NCBI RefSeq assembly: GCF_006539945.1
Contig: NZ_BJNZ01000012.1
Coordinates: 1 to 64,000 of the forward strand
Direction of reading: 5' to 3'
From: Cellulosimicrobium cellulans
GTDB lineage: Bacteria; Actinomycetota; Actinomycetes; Actinomycetales; Cellulomonadaceae
DNA length: 64,000 nt
Within the stretch, counting starts at the first letter, position 1, and each line of letters begins with the position of its first letter. Position numbers and translations under genes: made by a program. A model generated the notes under the pieces. It made no database searches and was not told the origin of the DNA. It worked only from the letters and a program-made list of their open reading frames with translations. Positions 8,124-20,885 of this stretch are shown here, one piece after another.

Positions 8124-9242
8124 TCAGCGCGCGGCGAGGGCGGCGTGCGGGTCCACGCGCGCGACCCGCGTCACGGCGAGCATCGCGCCGAGCCCGCCGA
8201 GGGCGACGAGCACGACGGCGGGGACGAGCGTCGTCGAGACGTCGACGACGACGGGCATGACGCGGGCCGCGAGCAGGCCGGCCCCGGCCGCGAGCGCCGT
8301 GCCGAGCCCGACGCCGACGCCGAGCACGACGCCCGCCTGGCCGATCGCGTCGCGCAGGAGATAGCGCGTCGAGGCGCCGAGCGCCCGCAGCACGGCGACG
8401 TCTCCGGCGCGCTGGATCGTCCAGACCGTGAAGAACGCACCGACGACGAGCGCGGAGATGGCGAGGAGGAACACCTGCATGAGGGTCAGCGAGAGGTTCT
8501 CGGCGGTGAACGAGGAGATGGCCGAGCGCGCCTCGCGCGGCGTCGCGGTGACCGTCCCGAGCTCCGCGTCGGCCGCGGCGAGGGCGTCCGCCGTCGGCGG
8601 GTCGTCGCCGAACCGGAGCGCGACGACGGTCGCGGTCGGGCCCTCCTGCGCGTCGCCCGCGGCGCCGCCGCGCGCGCCGACCGCCTGCCAGTCGTCGAGG
8701 GAGACCCACACGACCGGCGTGTGGGAGAAGTCCGCCTCGACGTCCTCGACCGCGGCGACGCGCAGGTCGAGCGGGCCGGCTCCGACCTGGTCGCCGACGT
8801 CCGCGCCCAGTGCGTCGGCGGCGCCGCGCGAGAGCACGACCGTCCCGGCGGAGACGTCGGCGCCCTCGTCGCCCGCTCCTGGCACCAGGCCCGAGCCCGG
8901 CCGGACGCCGAACGCGGTGACGGCGGCCGTGCTCTCGCCGGACGCGCGCACGGTCGCGACGCCGAGCGGCTCCGCGGTCCGGACGCCGGGGACGTCGGCC
9001 CACGCGTCCTGCTGGGCGGACGTGACCTCGGACTCGGTGAAGGTCGGCGAGGCGCCCTCGGCCGGCGGCGCGAAGGCGAGGCGGTCGACGGGCAGGTCCG
9101 TCACGGCCGACGTGCTCGCGCGGCCGAGCCCGGCGGTGAGCGCCGCGAGGAACGCGACGAGGAACGTGATGAGCGCGACGACCGTGATCATGAGCGCGAA
9201 GCGCCCGCGGGCGTGGCGCAGGTCGCGCAGGGCGAGGAACAC
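8124..9242 (-). CDS. ABC transporter permease, FtsX-like (MacB family)
   Basis: A 372-residue permease: a cytoplasmic start (VFLALRDLRHARGRF), one N-terminal membrane helix (about 17-38), a large extracytoplasmic MacB-type periplasmic-core domain, then three C-terminal helices containing the FtsX-domain block AGDVAVLRALGAS. GTG at 9242 is chosen since AGGAGG lies 8 nt upstream and the homologous N-terminus begins there; a longer in-frame extension is Arg-rich and lacks support. Works with the ATPase encoded next; such systems export peptides or antibiotics or act mechanically on the envelope. Divergent from the histidine kinase gene. Confidence 0.86.
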   Translation of the reverse strand: MFLALRDLRHARGRFALMITVVALITFLVAFLAALTAGLGRASTSAVTDLPVDRLAFAPPAEGASPTFTESEVTSAQQDAWADVPGVRTAEPLGVATVRASGESTAAVTAFGVRPGSGLVPGAGDEGADVSAGTVVLSRGAADALGADVGDQVGAGPLDLRVAAVEDVEADFSHTPVVWVSLDDWQAVGARGGAAGDAQEGPTATVVALRFGDDPPTADALAAADAELGTVTATPREARSAISSFTAENLSLTLMQVFLLAISALVVGAFFTVWTIQRAGDVAVLRALGASTRYLLRDAIGQAGVVLGVGVGLGTALAAGAGLLAARVMPVVVDVSTTLVPAVVLVALGGLGAMLAVTRVARVDPHAALAAR

Positions 9243-9450
9243 GCGGAAGACCTCCTGGGTCGATGGGGTGCAGGTGGCGGGCCGCGGCGCGGCGACCGCG
9301 ATCCGGTCGCGCGCCGCGGGCGTCCCGACGTCCCGTCCACGGTCTCGCGGCACGGCGCGCCCCGGATCGCCGCGGCGATCGGTCCTGCGTCGCCGCGGGG
9401 TGGAGCCGCCCCTCGACCGTTCGGACGATGCCGGGCCGGGGCGGCGTGGC

Positions 9451-9456
9451 TAGGGT
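9451..9456 (+). promoter_or_regulatory. -10 hexamer of the histidine kinase gene (leaderless)
   Basis: TAGGGT ending 6 nt before the GTG start, placing the transcription start at or next to the start codon. Part of a pattern repeated across the window. Confidence 0.55.
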
Positions 9457-9462
9457 GTCGGC

Positions 9463-10779
9463 GTGACCACGGCCGCGTCCCCGACCCCCGCCTCGCCCGT
9501 CGGGCACGGCGCGCGCGTCGTGCCGACGGCCACCCGGTGGCTGCGCCGCGGCCTGGACGTCCTCCTCGTCGGCCTGCTCGCGCTGTCGCTCGCCGGTGCT
9601 CTTGCCACGGCGAGCACGGCGCGGGGTGTCGTCGCCGTCGTGCTGTGCGCCGCGCTGCTCGCGCTCTACGTGCTGGGCCGGCGCCGCCTGCCGCTCCCGG
9701 ACGACGTCGGAGCGCCCCGGGGCGCCTGGTGGCCCGGGGGCGTGTGGGTGACCGGGCTCGTGGTGCTGTGGGTCGCGCTGTGCCTGGCCTCGGTCACGGC
9801 GGTGTGGGTCGCGTTCCCGCTGATGTTCGTCGCGATGCACGTGCTCGGCCCGCGGCGCGGCCCGGTCGCCGTCGGCGTGATCGTGCTCCTCGTGGTCGCG
9901 GTCATGGTCGCGTACACGGCGAACCTCGCGCTGCCGTTCGTGCTGGGTCCCGCGATCGGCGGGGCCGTCGCGGTCGTCGTCGTGCTCGCGCTCGAGGCGG
10001 TCGTGCGCGAGTCGCAGGAGCGCCAGCGCACGCTCGACGAGCTCGTCCGCACGCGCGACGAGCTCGCGACGGCCGAGCGCGAGCGCGCCGTCGCGGGCGA
10101 GCGGGAACGCCTCGCGCGCGAGATCCACGACACGCTCGCCCAGGGTTTCTCCTCGGCCGAGCTGCTCCTGCGTGCCGCGCAGACTGCGCTCGACGACGGC
10201 GACGTGGCCACCGCGCGCCGGTACGTCGAGCAGACGCGGGACGTCGCGCGGCACAACCTCGCCGAGGCGCGCCGCGTGGTCCGTGCGCTCGCGCCCGCCG
10301 ACCTCGCGTCGTCGAACCTCGTCGACGCCCTGCGCCGCACCGCCGCCCGGTCCTCGGGTCGTGCGGGCGGCGGCGGGCCGGCCGTGGTCGTGCGGGTGAG
10401 CGGGGACGCGGTGCCGTTGCCGACCGACGTCGAGGCCGCCCTGCTGCGCGTCGCCCAGTCCGCGCTCGCCAACGCCGAGCGGCACGCGGACGCGTCCCGC
10501 GTCGCGGTCACGCTGAGCTTCCTCGCGGGCGCGGCGCCGGGGGAGGAGGCGGTCGCCCTCGACGTGGTCGACGACGGCCGCGGCTTCGACCCGGACGGGC
10601 TGCCCGAGAAGTCCGAGCAGGCAGCGGGGGGCACCACGGGCGGGTTCGGGCTCGTCGCCATGCGCGCGCGGCTCGCGGAGCTCGGCGGCACGCTGTCCGT
10701 GGAGTCCGCACCGGGCGCGGGCACCGCGGTCGCGGCCTGGGTGCCGCTCGCGCCCGCCGAGGACGAGGGGGAGCGGTGA
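9463..10779 (+). CDS. Sensor histidine kinase, NarL-type (HisKA_3)
   Basis: A 438-residue membrane sensor kinase: about six hydrophobic segments in residues 30-180 with almost no extracytoplasmic domain, a coiled-coil linker, the dimerisation/phosphoacceptor box REIHDTLAQGFSS (His222), and a C-terminal HATPase domain with N-box NAERHADAS, G1 DVVDDGRGFD and G2 GGFGLVAMRARL. This is the HisKA_3 class that pairs with LuxR-type regulators, and indeed its stop overlaps the start of such a gene (GTGA). The intramembrane-sensing layout and the divergent MacB-type transporter suggest it senses envelope stress or the transporter's substrate. No ribosome site precedes the GTG, which fits a leaderless mRNA. 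Confidence 0.92.
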   Translation: MTTAASPTPASPVGHGARVVPTATRWLRRGLDVLLVGLLALSLAGALATASTARGVVAVVLCAALLALYVLGRRRLPLPDDVGAPRGAWWPGGVWVTGLVVLWVALCLASVTAVWVAFPLMFVAMHVLGPRRGPVAVGVIVLLVVAVMVAYTANLALPFVLGPAIGGAVAVVVVLALEAVVRESQERQRTLDELVRTRDELATAERERAVAGERERLAREIHDTLAQGFSSAELLLRAAQTALDDGDVATARRYVEQTRDVARHNLAEARRVVRALAPADLASSNLVDALRRTAARSSGRAGGGGPAVVVRVSGDAVPLPTDVEAALLRVAQSALANAERHADASRVAVTLSFLAGAAPGEEAVALDVVDDGRGFDPDGLPEKSEQAAGGTTGGFGLVAMRARLAELGGTLSVESAPGAGTAVAAWVPLAPAEDEGER

Positions 10780-11417
10780 CCGGCCCCGCCGTCGTCGACG
10801 TCGTCCTCGCGGACGACCACCCGGTCGTGCGCACGGGTCTGCGGGCGGTGCTCGAGGCCGAGCCCGACGTGCGCGTCGTCGCGGAGGTCGGCTCGGCCGA
10901 GGAGCTCCTGGCGCGGCTGCGCGGCGGGCTGCGCGCCGACGTCGTGCTGCTCGACCTCCAGTTCGGCCCGGGCCGGCTCGGGGGCGTCGACGCGGTCCGG
11001 GAGATCGTCGCCGCCGGTGGCCCGGCCGTGCTCGTCGTGACGACCTACGACACCGACGCCGACATCCTCGCGGCGGTCGAGGCGGGCGCGCGTGGCTACC
11101 TCCTCAAGGACGCCCCGACGCACGAGCTCGTCGCCGCCGTGCGTGCCGCCGCGGCGGGCGAGGTCGCGCTCGGCCCCGCGGTCCAGCGACGGCTCCTCGG
11201 CCGCCTGCGCAGCCCCGGCACGGCGCTCACCGCGCGCGAGCTCGAGGTGCTCGCGCTCGTCGCCGAGGGACGCACCAACGACGAGATCGCGCGCGAGCTG
11301 TTCCTCTCGCGCGCGACCGTGAAGACCCACCTCGTGCACGTCTACGACAAGCTCGGCGCGCCGTCGCGCACCGCGGCGGTCGCCGAGGCCCGGCGGCGCG
11401 GCCTCCTGCGCGGGTAG
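10776..11417 (+). CDS. Response regulator, NarL/LuxR family
   Basis: A 213-residue regulator: receiver domain with acidic pair DD at 13-14, phosphoacceptor Asp60 (VVLLDLQFG), Thr in VVTTYDT and the conserved Lys in YLLKDAP; C-terminal LuxR helix-turn-helix (LTARELEVLALVAEGRTNDEIA ... SRATVKTHL). The GTG overlaps the kinase stop by GTGA, so the two are coupled. It likely controls the divergent ABC transporter. A weak GCCC/GGGC hairpin follows the stop. Confidence 0.93.
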   Translation: MTGPAVVDVVLADDHPVVRTGLRAVLEAEPDVRVVAEVGSAEELLARLRGGLRADVVLLDLQFGPGRLGGVDAVREIVAAGGPAVLVVTTYDTDADILAAVEAGARGYLLKDAPTHELVAAVRAAAAGEVALGPAVQRRLLGRLRSPGTALTARELEVLALVAEGRTNDEIARELFLSRATVKTHLVHVYDKLGAPSRTAAVAEARRRGLLRG

Positions 11418-11659
11418 CGGACGGAGCCCGTCGAGGGCGGGTCCGCCGTCGTCGACCGCCGCGTGTCACGGGACCGGGCGCGCTCCCTCTCTCCGGGTGA
11501 GCGGCGCCGTCGTGCACGGCGTCCGTCGCGGCCGCGTGATCCCCGGGCCGCTGTCCAGGGGCGGTCGCACACGCCCCTGCGCGAGCGCGAGCCGCCCGCG
11601 GGGCGCTCGGTGGCCCGCCGCGCGGGCCGCACGACGACCTCCCACAGAGAGGCAGAGCC

Positions 11660-13627
11660 ATGGAGGCTCAGCAGCACGCGGCGCCACCCGGCGCAGGCAC
11701 CATCGCCGAGACGGTGGTCGACGACGTCGCCCCCGACGCGGTCGACCAGGCGTCCACCCCGGTCGGCCGGACCGTCCGGAGCGTCGGTCACGGCTCGGCC
11801 GTCGCACCCGACGGCGCCGTGATCAGTGCGGACGCGCACGCGGACGTGGACCCCGCGGCGTCGAACGCCCCGCTCCTGCCCGCGGCCGAGGCCGCGGTCG
11901 CCCGGGACCACGAGCTCCACCGCTACGACTCCACGACCGCGTTCGACTACCTGTTCCCGGAGCTCGCGGAGAGCTTTCCCGCGTTCCACCTGCCGGTCGG
12001 CGACGGCGCGACGACGGCCACCGTCGAGGCGCTCAAGGCGCTCGGGGCGTCCATGGTCGCCCGGCCGGTCGCCCCGCCCGGTCAGCCGCCGCGCGACCTC
12101 AACTCCCACGTCCCGGCGGTGTACACGTACTGGGGCCAGTTCATCGACCACGACATCACGCTCAACACGAACGGCCCGGACACGACGGCCGGCCGGGACG
12201 GCGACCAGGCGCTCGGAGACGTCGACGCCGTCCCCTTCCAGGTCTTCGCGCCGCGCGTCGTCGTGCGCTCGCTCCACAACGGGCGGCATCCCGCGCTCAA
12301 CCTCGACTCGCTCTACGGGAGCGGCCCGGTGTTCGCGGGGGAACGCGGCTACCGGACCACCCGCAGCGAGGCGTCCTACGTCCCGGGGTCCGCCAAGCTC
12401 CGGCTCGGGCGCATCTCCACCGAGCCGCTCGTGATCCCGGGCGGGCCGTCGTTCTCGCTCGTCGAGCCCGGCGGCGACGCCCAGCGCGACCTGCCGCGCG
12501 ACGAGCAGGGAGCACCGCTCGTCCCGGACGGGCGCAACGACGAGAACCTCGTCGTGGCGCAGTTCCACCTCGCGATGATCCGCTTCCACAACGCCGTCGT
12601 GGACTGGGTGGACGAGCTCGAGCCGTGGGCGCGGGTCACGGGTGGGGAGCGCGGCGTCTTCGAGCGCGCGAGCCAGCTCGTGCGCTGGCACTACCAGTGG
12701 CTCGTGGTCAACGACTACCTGCGCACCCTCACCAAGCCGGGGGTGCTCGACGCGACGCTCCTGCGCGACACCTCGTTCTTCCGGCCCCGCTACCCGATCT
12801 CGATGCCCCTGGAGTTCGCCGTCGCGGCGTTCCGGTTCGGGCACTCGATGATCCGCGACACCTACGACTTCAACGTCAACTTCACGGGCCCGCCGCCCCG
12901 GAACGCGAGCCTCGTCCAGCTCTTCCAGTTCACGGGCAACGGCGGCAGCCTGCGCCCCGGCCCCGCGGGCGTCCCCGCGCTGCCGTCGAACTGGCCGGTC
13001 GAGTGGGCGCGGTTCGTCGACAAGGGCGACCCCTCGCCCTTCCGGGCCGCGGAGAAGATCGACACGTTCCTCGCACCGAGCCTCGGTGACCTCGTCAAGG
13101 AGGGCGCGCTGCCGCCCGAGCCGCCCGCGCACACACCGGCCCAGCTCGTGGCCAGCGCGCTGCAGAAGCAGCTCGCGCAACGCAACCTGCTGCGCGGCTA
13201 CATGCTCGCGCTGCCCACCGGCGAGGCCGTCGCCTCGGCGCTCGGGGTCACCCCGCTCACCCCGGCCCAGCTCGAGGACCGAGCGGGCGACGACGTGAAG
13301 CAGGCGCTCGCGGCCCTGCGGGACGGCGACCACGGCGGCACCCCGCTGTGGTACTACGTCCTCAAGGAGGCCGAGCTCCAGGGCAACGGGAGCTTCCTCG
13401 GCGAGGTCGGCAGCCGCGTGCTCGCGGAGACGTTCGTGTACCTGCTGCGCCAGGACGACACGTCCTACGTCCGGGCGAGCAACCACTGGACGCCGGCGCA
13501 GGGCGTGCACTTCGAGGACGGGTCCCTCGTCCTCACCCTGCCGGACCTGCTCCGGTTCGCGGGCGTCCTGCCCGACGCGACGGGCCGGTTCCGCGGCGAC
13601 GGGACGGCCGGGCACGACGGGGCCTGA
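11660..13627 (+). CDS. Heme peroxidase of the animal (peroxidase-cyclooxygenase) superfamily
   Basis: A 655-residue bacterial protein of the An_peroxidase family, which oxidises halides or organic substrates with hydrogen peroxide. The whole active site is readable: distal Gln160 and His164 in YWGQFIDHD, catalytic Arg292 and heme-linking-type Glu295 in DGRNDEN, and proximal His395 in FRFGHSM. The Met that makes the third heme bond in myeloperoxidase is replaced by Asn. No signal peptide or membrane helix is visible; the first ~85 residues are low-complexity. ATG start with GAGAGG upstream. It stands alone, between a two-component system and rpsO, ended by a 14-bp hairpin. Substrate and location are unknown. 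Confidence 0.88.
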   Translation: MEAQQHAAPPGAGTIAETVVDDVAPDAVDQASTPVGRTVRSVGHGSAVAPDGAVISADAHADVDPAASNAPLLPAAEAAVARDHELHRYDSTTAFDYLFPELAESFPAFHLPVGDGATTATVEALKALGASMVARPVAPPGQPPRDLNSHVPAVYTYWGQFIDHDITLNTNGPDTTAGRDGDQALGDVDAVPFQVFAPRVVVRSLHNGRHPALNLDSLYGSGPVFAGERGYRTTRSEASYVPGSAKLRLGRISTEPLVIPGGPSFSLVEPGGDAQRDLPRDEQGAPLVPDGRNDENLVVAQFHLAMIRFHNAVVDWVDELEPWARVTGGERGVFERASQLVRWHYQWLVVNDYLRTLTKPGVLDATLLRDTSFFRPRYPISMPLEFAVAAFRFGHSMIRDTYDFNVNFTGPPPRNASLVQLFQFTGNGGSLRPGPAGVPALPSNWPVEWARFVDKGDPSPFRAAEKIDTFLAPSLGDLVKEGALPPEPPAHTPAQLVASALQKQLAQRNLLRGYMLALPTGEAVASALGVTPLTPAQLEDRAGDDVKQALAALRDGDHGGTPLWYYVLKEAELQGNGSFLGEVGSRVLAETFVYLLRQDDTSYVRASNHWTPAQGVHFEDGSLVLTLPDLLRFAGVLPDATGRFRGDGTAGHDGA

Positions 13628-13634
13628 GCGCCGG

Positions 13635-13690
13635 GGGCGGTGCGGCCGCGCCGTCGGCGGAGGTGCGCTCGAACGACGGCCGCACCGCCC
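13635..13690 (+). terminator. Hairpin terminator after the peroxidase gene
   Basis: Perfect 14-bp inverted repeat, 13635-13648 with 13677-13690, 28-nt loop, starting 8 nt after the peroxidase stop. Its right arm can instead pair with a later copy of the left arm (see the overlapping alternative hairpin). Confidence 0.7.
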
Positions 13691-13709
13691 GTCGCCGGCG
13701 GTGCGGCCG
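13677..13709 (+). promoter_or_regulatory. Alternative hairpin upstream of rpsO
   Basis: Arm 13677-13689 pairs perfectly over 13 bp with 13697-13709 (7-nt loop). Because 13677-13690 is also the right arm of the preceding terminator hairpin, the two structures exclude each other. The palindrome lies where the -35 region of the rpsO promoter should be. Confidence 0.5.
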
Positions 13710-13717
13710 TGCGCTGG

Positions 13718-13723
13718 TACGAT
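13718..13723 (+). promoter_or_regulatory. Probable -10 of the rpsO promoter
   Basis: TACGAT gives a start near 13730 and a leader of about 80 nt before the GTG of rpsO. No good -35 is seen. Autoregulation by S15 binding to such a leader is known in other bacteria but its fold cannot be confirmed here. Confidence 0.45.
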
Positions 13724-13808
13724 GGATGCGCCGTCTGACCGGCCGCGGATCCAGAGAGCCCGGGAGAACCGTCCCCGGCGCACCGCGCAACGAACCCGAA
13801 GGAGAACC

Positions 13809-14078
13809 GTGCCGCTCGACACTGCCACGAAGCAGCGCATCATGACCGAGTACGCGACGAGCGAGGGCGACACCGGTTCGCCCGAGGTCCAGGTCGCGCT
13901 CCTCACGCAGCGCATCAAGGACCTCACCGAGCACCTCAAGGAGCACAAGCACGACCACCACAGCCGTCGTGGTCTGCTCCTCCTCGTCGGCCAGCGCCGT
14001 CGCCTGCTCGGCTACCTGCAGAAGGTCGACATCAACCGCTACCGCAGCCTCATCGAGCGCCTCGGTCTGCGTCGCTGA
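13809..14078 (+). CDS. rpsO: 30S ribosomal protein S15
   Basis: Primary 16S rRNA-binding protein of the platform, organising the three-way junction of helices 20-22. The 89-residue length and the sequence ([53 protein letters not shown]) are canonical. The GTG at 13809 is preceded by AAGGAGA at the right distance. Followed by a strong hairpin and then pnp, the conserved rpsO-pnp order. Confidence 0.98.
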   Translation: MPLDTATKQRIMTEYATSEGDTGSPEVQVALLTQRIKDLTEHLKEHKHDHHSRRGLLLLVGQRRRLLGYLQKVDINRYRSLIERLGLRR

Positions 14079-14088
14079 CACGACACCG

Positions 14089-14118
14089 CCAGCCCGGTCC
14101 CTGCGGGGACCGGGCTGG
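14089..14118 (+). terminator. rpsO hairpin terminator
   Basis: Perfect 13-bp stem (14089-14101 / 14106-14118) with a TGCG tetraloop, 10 nt after the rpsO stop, extendable by flanking ACACC/GGTGT. No T-run. It may act as a terminator or as an RNA processing signal in an rpsO-pnp transcript. Confidence 0.8.
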
Positions 14119-14390
14119 TCTGGTGTGATGTACCTGTCACACCACGGCTGACACCCTCAGCCGACACCACCCACACCGCGCCGCCGGCCTCTCGTTCGGT
14201 CCTCGGTAGTGGCTCACGGACCCCCACGGCCCCGTCTCGGACGGAAGCCGGTACGGGAACCGCCGTGGACCTCGATCGAAGACCGCCGAGCGTCGAGTGC
14301 GACCGGAGCCCCGCGCCACGCGCGCCGGGGCACGGACCGGAACCCTCGACAGGGCTACCCGGGCGGCGCTTCGAGAAAGGGAGGGCACCC
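14119..14390 (+). promoter_or_regulatory. Long non-coding leader of pnp
   Basis: About 270 nt between the rpsO hairpin and the pnp start hold no convincing gene. In other bacteria this is where pnp has its own promoter and a leader through which PNPase controls its own mRNA; a possible -10 (TAGTGG near 14207) is weak. The last part carries the AAGGGAGG ribosome site. Confidence 0.4.
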
Positions 14391-16616
<2,226 letters not shown>

Positions 16617-16617
16617 C

Positions 16618-17949
16618 GTGCCCTGGGACCTCCCGCTCGTCCCGGCGGGTGACGCCGGGGCCGAGCTGACCGCCGGGCAGGACGGCGCGACGATCCGTCG
16701 CTCGGTCCTGCCCGGCGGGGTCCGCGTGCTCACCGAGTCCATGCCGGGCCTGCGCTCGGCGACGATGGGCGCGTGGGTCGGCGTCGGCTCGCGCGACGAG
16801 ACCGACGGCCACTTCGGCTCGACGCACTTCCTCGAGCACCTGCTGTTCAAGGGCACCGCGCGCCGCTCGGCGATGGACATCGCCGAGGCGTTCGACGCCG
16901 TCGGCGGCGAGGCCAACGCCGCGACCGGCAAGGAGCACACGTGCTACTACGCGCGCGTGCTCGACGCCGACCTGCCCATGGCGGTCGACGTCATCGCCGA
17001 CATGGTGACGTCCGCGCGCCTGGACCCCGACGAGCTCGAGACCGAGCGCGGCGTGATCCTCGAAGAGCTCGCCATGAACGACGACGACCCCTCGGACGTC
17101 GTGCACGAGGAGTTCGCGGCGGCCGTGCTCGGCGGGCACCCGCTCGGCCGCCCCATCGGCGGCACCCCGGACACGATCAACGCGGTCCCGCGCGACGCCG
17201 TCTGGGAGCACTACCGCTGGCACTACCGCCCCGAGACGCTCGTCGTCGCGGCGGCGGGCGGCGTCGACCACGACACGCTGGTCGCCCAGGTGGGCCAGGC
17301 GCTGCACGACGGCGGCTGGTCGCTCGACGCCGGCAGCGCGCCGCGCGCGCGGCGCGACCCGGCCGACCCCGCCCTGGCGGGCGTCGGGACGGCGGGCGTC
17401 GAGCTGTCGGTGCACCGGGCCGTGGAGCAGGCGAACGTCGTCATCGGCGGCACGGGCCTGTCCGCGACCGACGACCGCCGCTTCACGCTCTCCGTGCTCA
17501 GCGCGGTGCTGGGCGGCGGCATGAGCTCGCGCCTGTTCCAGGAGATCCGCGAGAAGCGCGGCCTCGCGTACTCGACGTACTCGTTCGCGTCCGGCCACGG
17601 CGGCATCGGCACCTTCGGCCTCTACGCCGGGTGCGCGCCGTCGAAGGTGGACGAGGTCACGGCCCTGCTCCACTCCGAGCTCGACCGGCTCGCGGACGAC
17701 GGCATCACCGGCGCCGAGCTCGACCGCAGCATCGGCCAGCTCTGCGGTGGCATGGTGCTCGGGCTCGAGGACTCCGGCTCGCGCATGAGCAGGCTCGGCA
17801 AGGCCGAGCTCGTCTACGGCGAGCTCCTGAGCGTCGAGGAGTCGCTCGACGCCGTCCGGTCGGTCACGGCCGACGACGTGCAGAAGCTGGCGGGCGAGCT
17901 CGCCTCGCGGCCGCGGTCGGTCGTGCGTGTCGGACCGTTCGGCGGCTGA
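16618..17949 (+). CDS. M16 family zinc peptidase (pitrilysin / mitochondrial processing peptidase-like)
   Basis: A 443-residue metallopeptidase. The inverted zinc motif HFLEH (His70, Glu73, His74) and the downstream glutamate in TERGVILEELAMNDDDP are present, so it should be active, and the second half has the usual inactive-domain block GGGMSSRLFQEIREKRGLAYS. Single-unit M16 proteins of this size work as dimers on peptides. It begins with GTG 1 nt after pnp and is certainly co-transcribed with it; the functional reason for the pnp-M16 pairing is not established. A long hairpin ends the unit. Confidence 0.93.
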   Translation: MPWDLPLVPAGDAGAELTAGQDGATIRRSVLPGGVRVLTESMPGLRSATMGAWVGVGSRDETDGHFGSTHFLEHLLFKGTARRSAMDIAEAFDAVGGEANAATGKEHTCYYARVLDADLPMAVDVIADMVTSARLDPDELETERGVILEELAMNDDDPSDVVHEEFAAAVLGGHPLGRPIGGTPDTINAVPRDAVWEHYRWHYRPETLVVAAAGGVDHDTLVAQVGQALHDGGWSLDAGSAPRARRDPADPALAGVGTAGVELSVHRAVEQANVVIGGTGLSATDDRRFTLSVLSAVLGGGMSSRLFQEIREKRGLAYSTYSFASGHGGIGTFGLYAGCAPSKVDEVTALLHSELDRLADDGITGAELDRSIGQLCGGMVLGLEDSGSRMSRLGKAELVYGELLSVEESLDAVRSVTADDVQKLAGELASRPRSVVRVGPFGG

Positions 17950-19457
<1,508 letters not shown>

Positions 19458-19475
19458 CGGCGACCGGGCACGAGG

Positions 19476-19934
19476 TCAGAGGCTGGTCCAGCAGTAGAGC
19501 CGGTGGCCCGCGTCGTCCGCCTGGACGCACAGGGTCGCGAGCCGGCGCAGGGCACCGGCCAGGTCGGCGGGGTCGGAGCCCTCCAGCTCGTCGGTGGCGG
19601 CCCAGCGCACGGCGACGGCGTCGAGGTCGGTCGGGGTCGCCGCGGCGAGCACCGTGACGAGCTCCGCGGTGACCGCGACGACCCACGGGCCCTCGTCTCC
19701 CGCGCTCGCGACGAGCTCCCCGTGCCGGGGGTCGCGCTTCGCCTCGGCGTACGGTCGGTCCGTGAGGAGGCCCGCGAGCGTGCCCAGCACGACGAACGGG
19801 TCGATGCCCTTGAGCTCGACCGTGGGAAACACCGGCTGGTTCGTCAGCGGGTCGGGGCTGCTGGGGCCCGTACGTGCCGCGCTGCCGGCCTGCGCGTCGT
19901 CAGGAGCGGTGAAGTAGTCGGTGAGGATGCCCAT
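19476..19934 (-). CDS. Conserved-looking hypothetical protein
   Basis: A 152-residue soluble acidic protein I do not recognise. It begins MGILTDYFTAPDD, has a low-complexity linker to residue ~30, then an ordered part ending in CVQADDAGHRLYCWTSL with two cysteines. Codon use matches its neighbours and the frame is intact, which supports a real gene. It is a single-gene unit, convergent with the TPR membrane protein gene. No function is proposed. Confidence 0.7.
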   Translation of the reverse strand: MGILTDYFTAPDDAQAGSAARTGPSSPDPLTNQPVFPTVELKGIDPFVVLGTLAGLLTDRPYAEAKRDPRHGELVASAGDEGPWVVAVTAELVTVLAAATPTDLDAVAVRWAATDELEGSDPADLAGALRRLATLCVQADDAGHRLYCWTSL

Positions 19935-20013
19935 GGCGGTCGATCCTCGCAGGTCAGGCGCGCGAACGGGTCACGGCGGTGTCACGGGTGCGTGACGAGC
20001 ACGGGCGCGACCC

Positions 20014-20523
20014 TCAGATCTCGGCCGTCCAGCGCCGTTCGACGACGTCGCGCACCCCGGTCGCGAGCGTGCGGGTCCGCCCGTCGGGCCCGAGGCCGGC
20101 GCCGGCGAGGAACGTCTCGCGCGCCGTGTCGCCGTCGAGCACCCAGGTGACGACCTCCGCGGAGCCGTCCCGCCGCAGCCGGTCGACCGCGGCCGACAGC
20201 AGGCGCGACCCGTGCCCGCCGCGCTGGTGCCGCGGCTCCACCTCGAGCGCGAGGACCTGTCCGGGCGCCACGGCGGCGAACCCGACGACGTCCGCGCCCG
20301 CGCACGCGACGAGCACGCCGAAGCCGGGACCCGGGGGAGAGGAGATCGCGGCGGCCCACTGCTCGCGCATCCGCACCGTGTCGAGCGCGTCGAGCACCTC
20401 CTCGCCGAGGACCTCCTCGTGCGACGAGCGCCACGCGCCCACCTGGATCGCGGTCATCGCGACGTCGTCGCCGGGCACGGCAGGGCGGACCGAGACGTCG
20501 GCGGTCTCGCGGAAGAGGCTCAC
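20014..20523 (-). CDS. GNAT family N-acetyltransferase
   Basis: A 169-residue acyl-CoA-dependent acetyltransferase. The core strands are followed by the acetyl-CoA pyrophosphate-binding loop RHQRGGHGSRLL (Q/R-x-x-G-x-G/A type), preceded by ALEVEP, the usual strand 4. Substrate unknown. The GTG start is supported by a TAGGGT hexamer ending 6 nt upstream and lack of a ribosome site. It is downstream of azlD on the same strand but has its own promoter. Confidence 0.82.
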   Translation of the reverse strand: MSLFRETADVSVRPAVPGDDVAMTAIQVGAWRSSHEEVLGEEVLDALDTVRMREQWAAAISSPPGPGFGVLVACAGADVVGFAAVAPGQVLALEVEPRHQRGGHGSRLLSAAVDRLRRDGSAEVVTWVLDGDTARETFLAGAGLGPDGRTRTLATGVRDVVERRWTAEI

Positions 20524-20529
20524 GGGTTC

Positions 20530-20535
20530 ACCCTA
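20530..20535 (-). promoter_or_regulatory. -10 hexamer of the GNAT gene (leaderless)
   Basis: On the minus strand TAGGGT, then exactly six bases, then the GTG start. Confidence 0.55.
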
Positions 20536-20564
20536 CGAGACCTCGGGGGTCCCTTCGGCCGGGA

Positions 20565-20885
20565 TCAGCCCCAGCCGAGGGCGCGCAGGCCCGCGGCCGT
20601 GGCGGCGGCGAGGACCACGACGACGACGAAGGGCGCGCGCAGCGCGAGCGCGACCGCCGCGACGCCGAGCGCGGGCAGGCGCGCGTCGACGACCAGGGCC
20701 TGCCCGTCGCCCACCGTCTGCACCGCGACGAGCGCGGCGAGGAGCGCCGCGGTCACGAGCGCCGCCGTGCGCGCGACGCGCTCGTCGGCGAGCCAGTGCT
20801 CGGGCACGAGGTGACCGGCGAGCTTGAGCGCGAAGCACACCGCCGACGCGGTCAGCACGACGACCCAGACGGTCGCTGACGTCAT
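20565..20885 (-). CDS. azlD: AzlD family branched-chain amino acid export subunit
   Basis: A 106-residue protein with four membrane segments (ATVWVVVLTASAVCFALKLAG, then a REx/P-x-W loop, and two long hydrophobic stretches). It is the small partner of AzlC in the AzlCD (BrnFE-type) exporter of branched-chain amino acids or methionine. Its ATG overlaps the azlC stop by ATGA, which fits the obligate pairing and fixes the start. Confidence 0.86.
   Translation of the reverse strand: MTSATVWVVVLTASAVCFALKLAGHLVPEHWLADERVARTAALVTAALLAALVAVQTVGDGQALVVDARLPALGVAAVALALRAPFVVVVVLAAATAAGLRALGWG

Noticed and set aside
7291-10485. A minus-strand open frame of over 1000 codons running through the histidine kinase gene.
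   Set aside because: Only its last 250 codons (the ABC ATPase) look like a protein; the rest is Arg/Pro/Gly-rich translation of the opposite strand of real genes, expected at such high GC.
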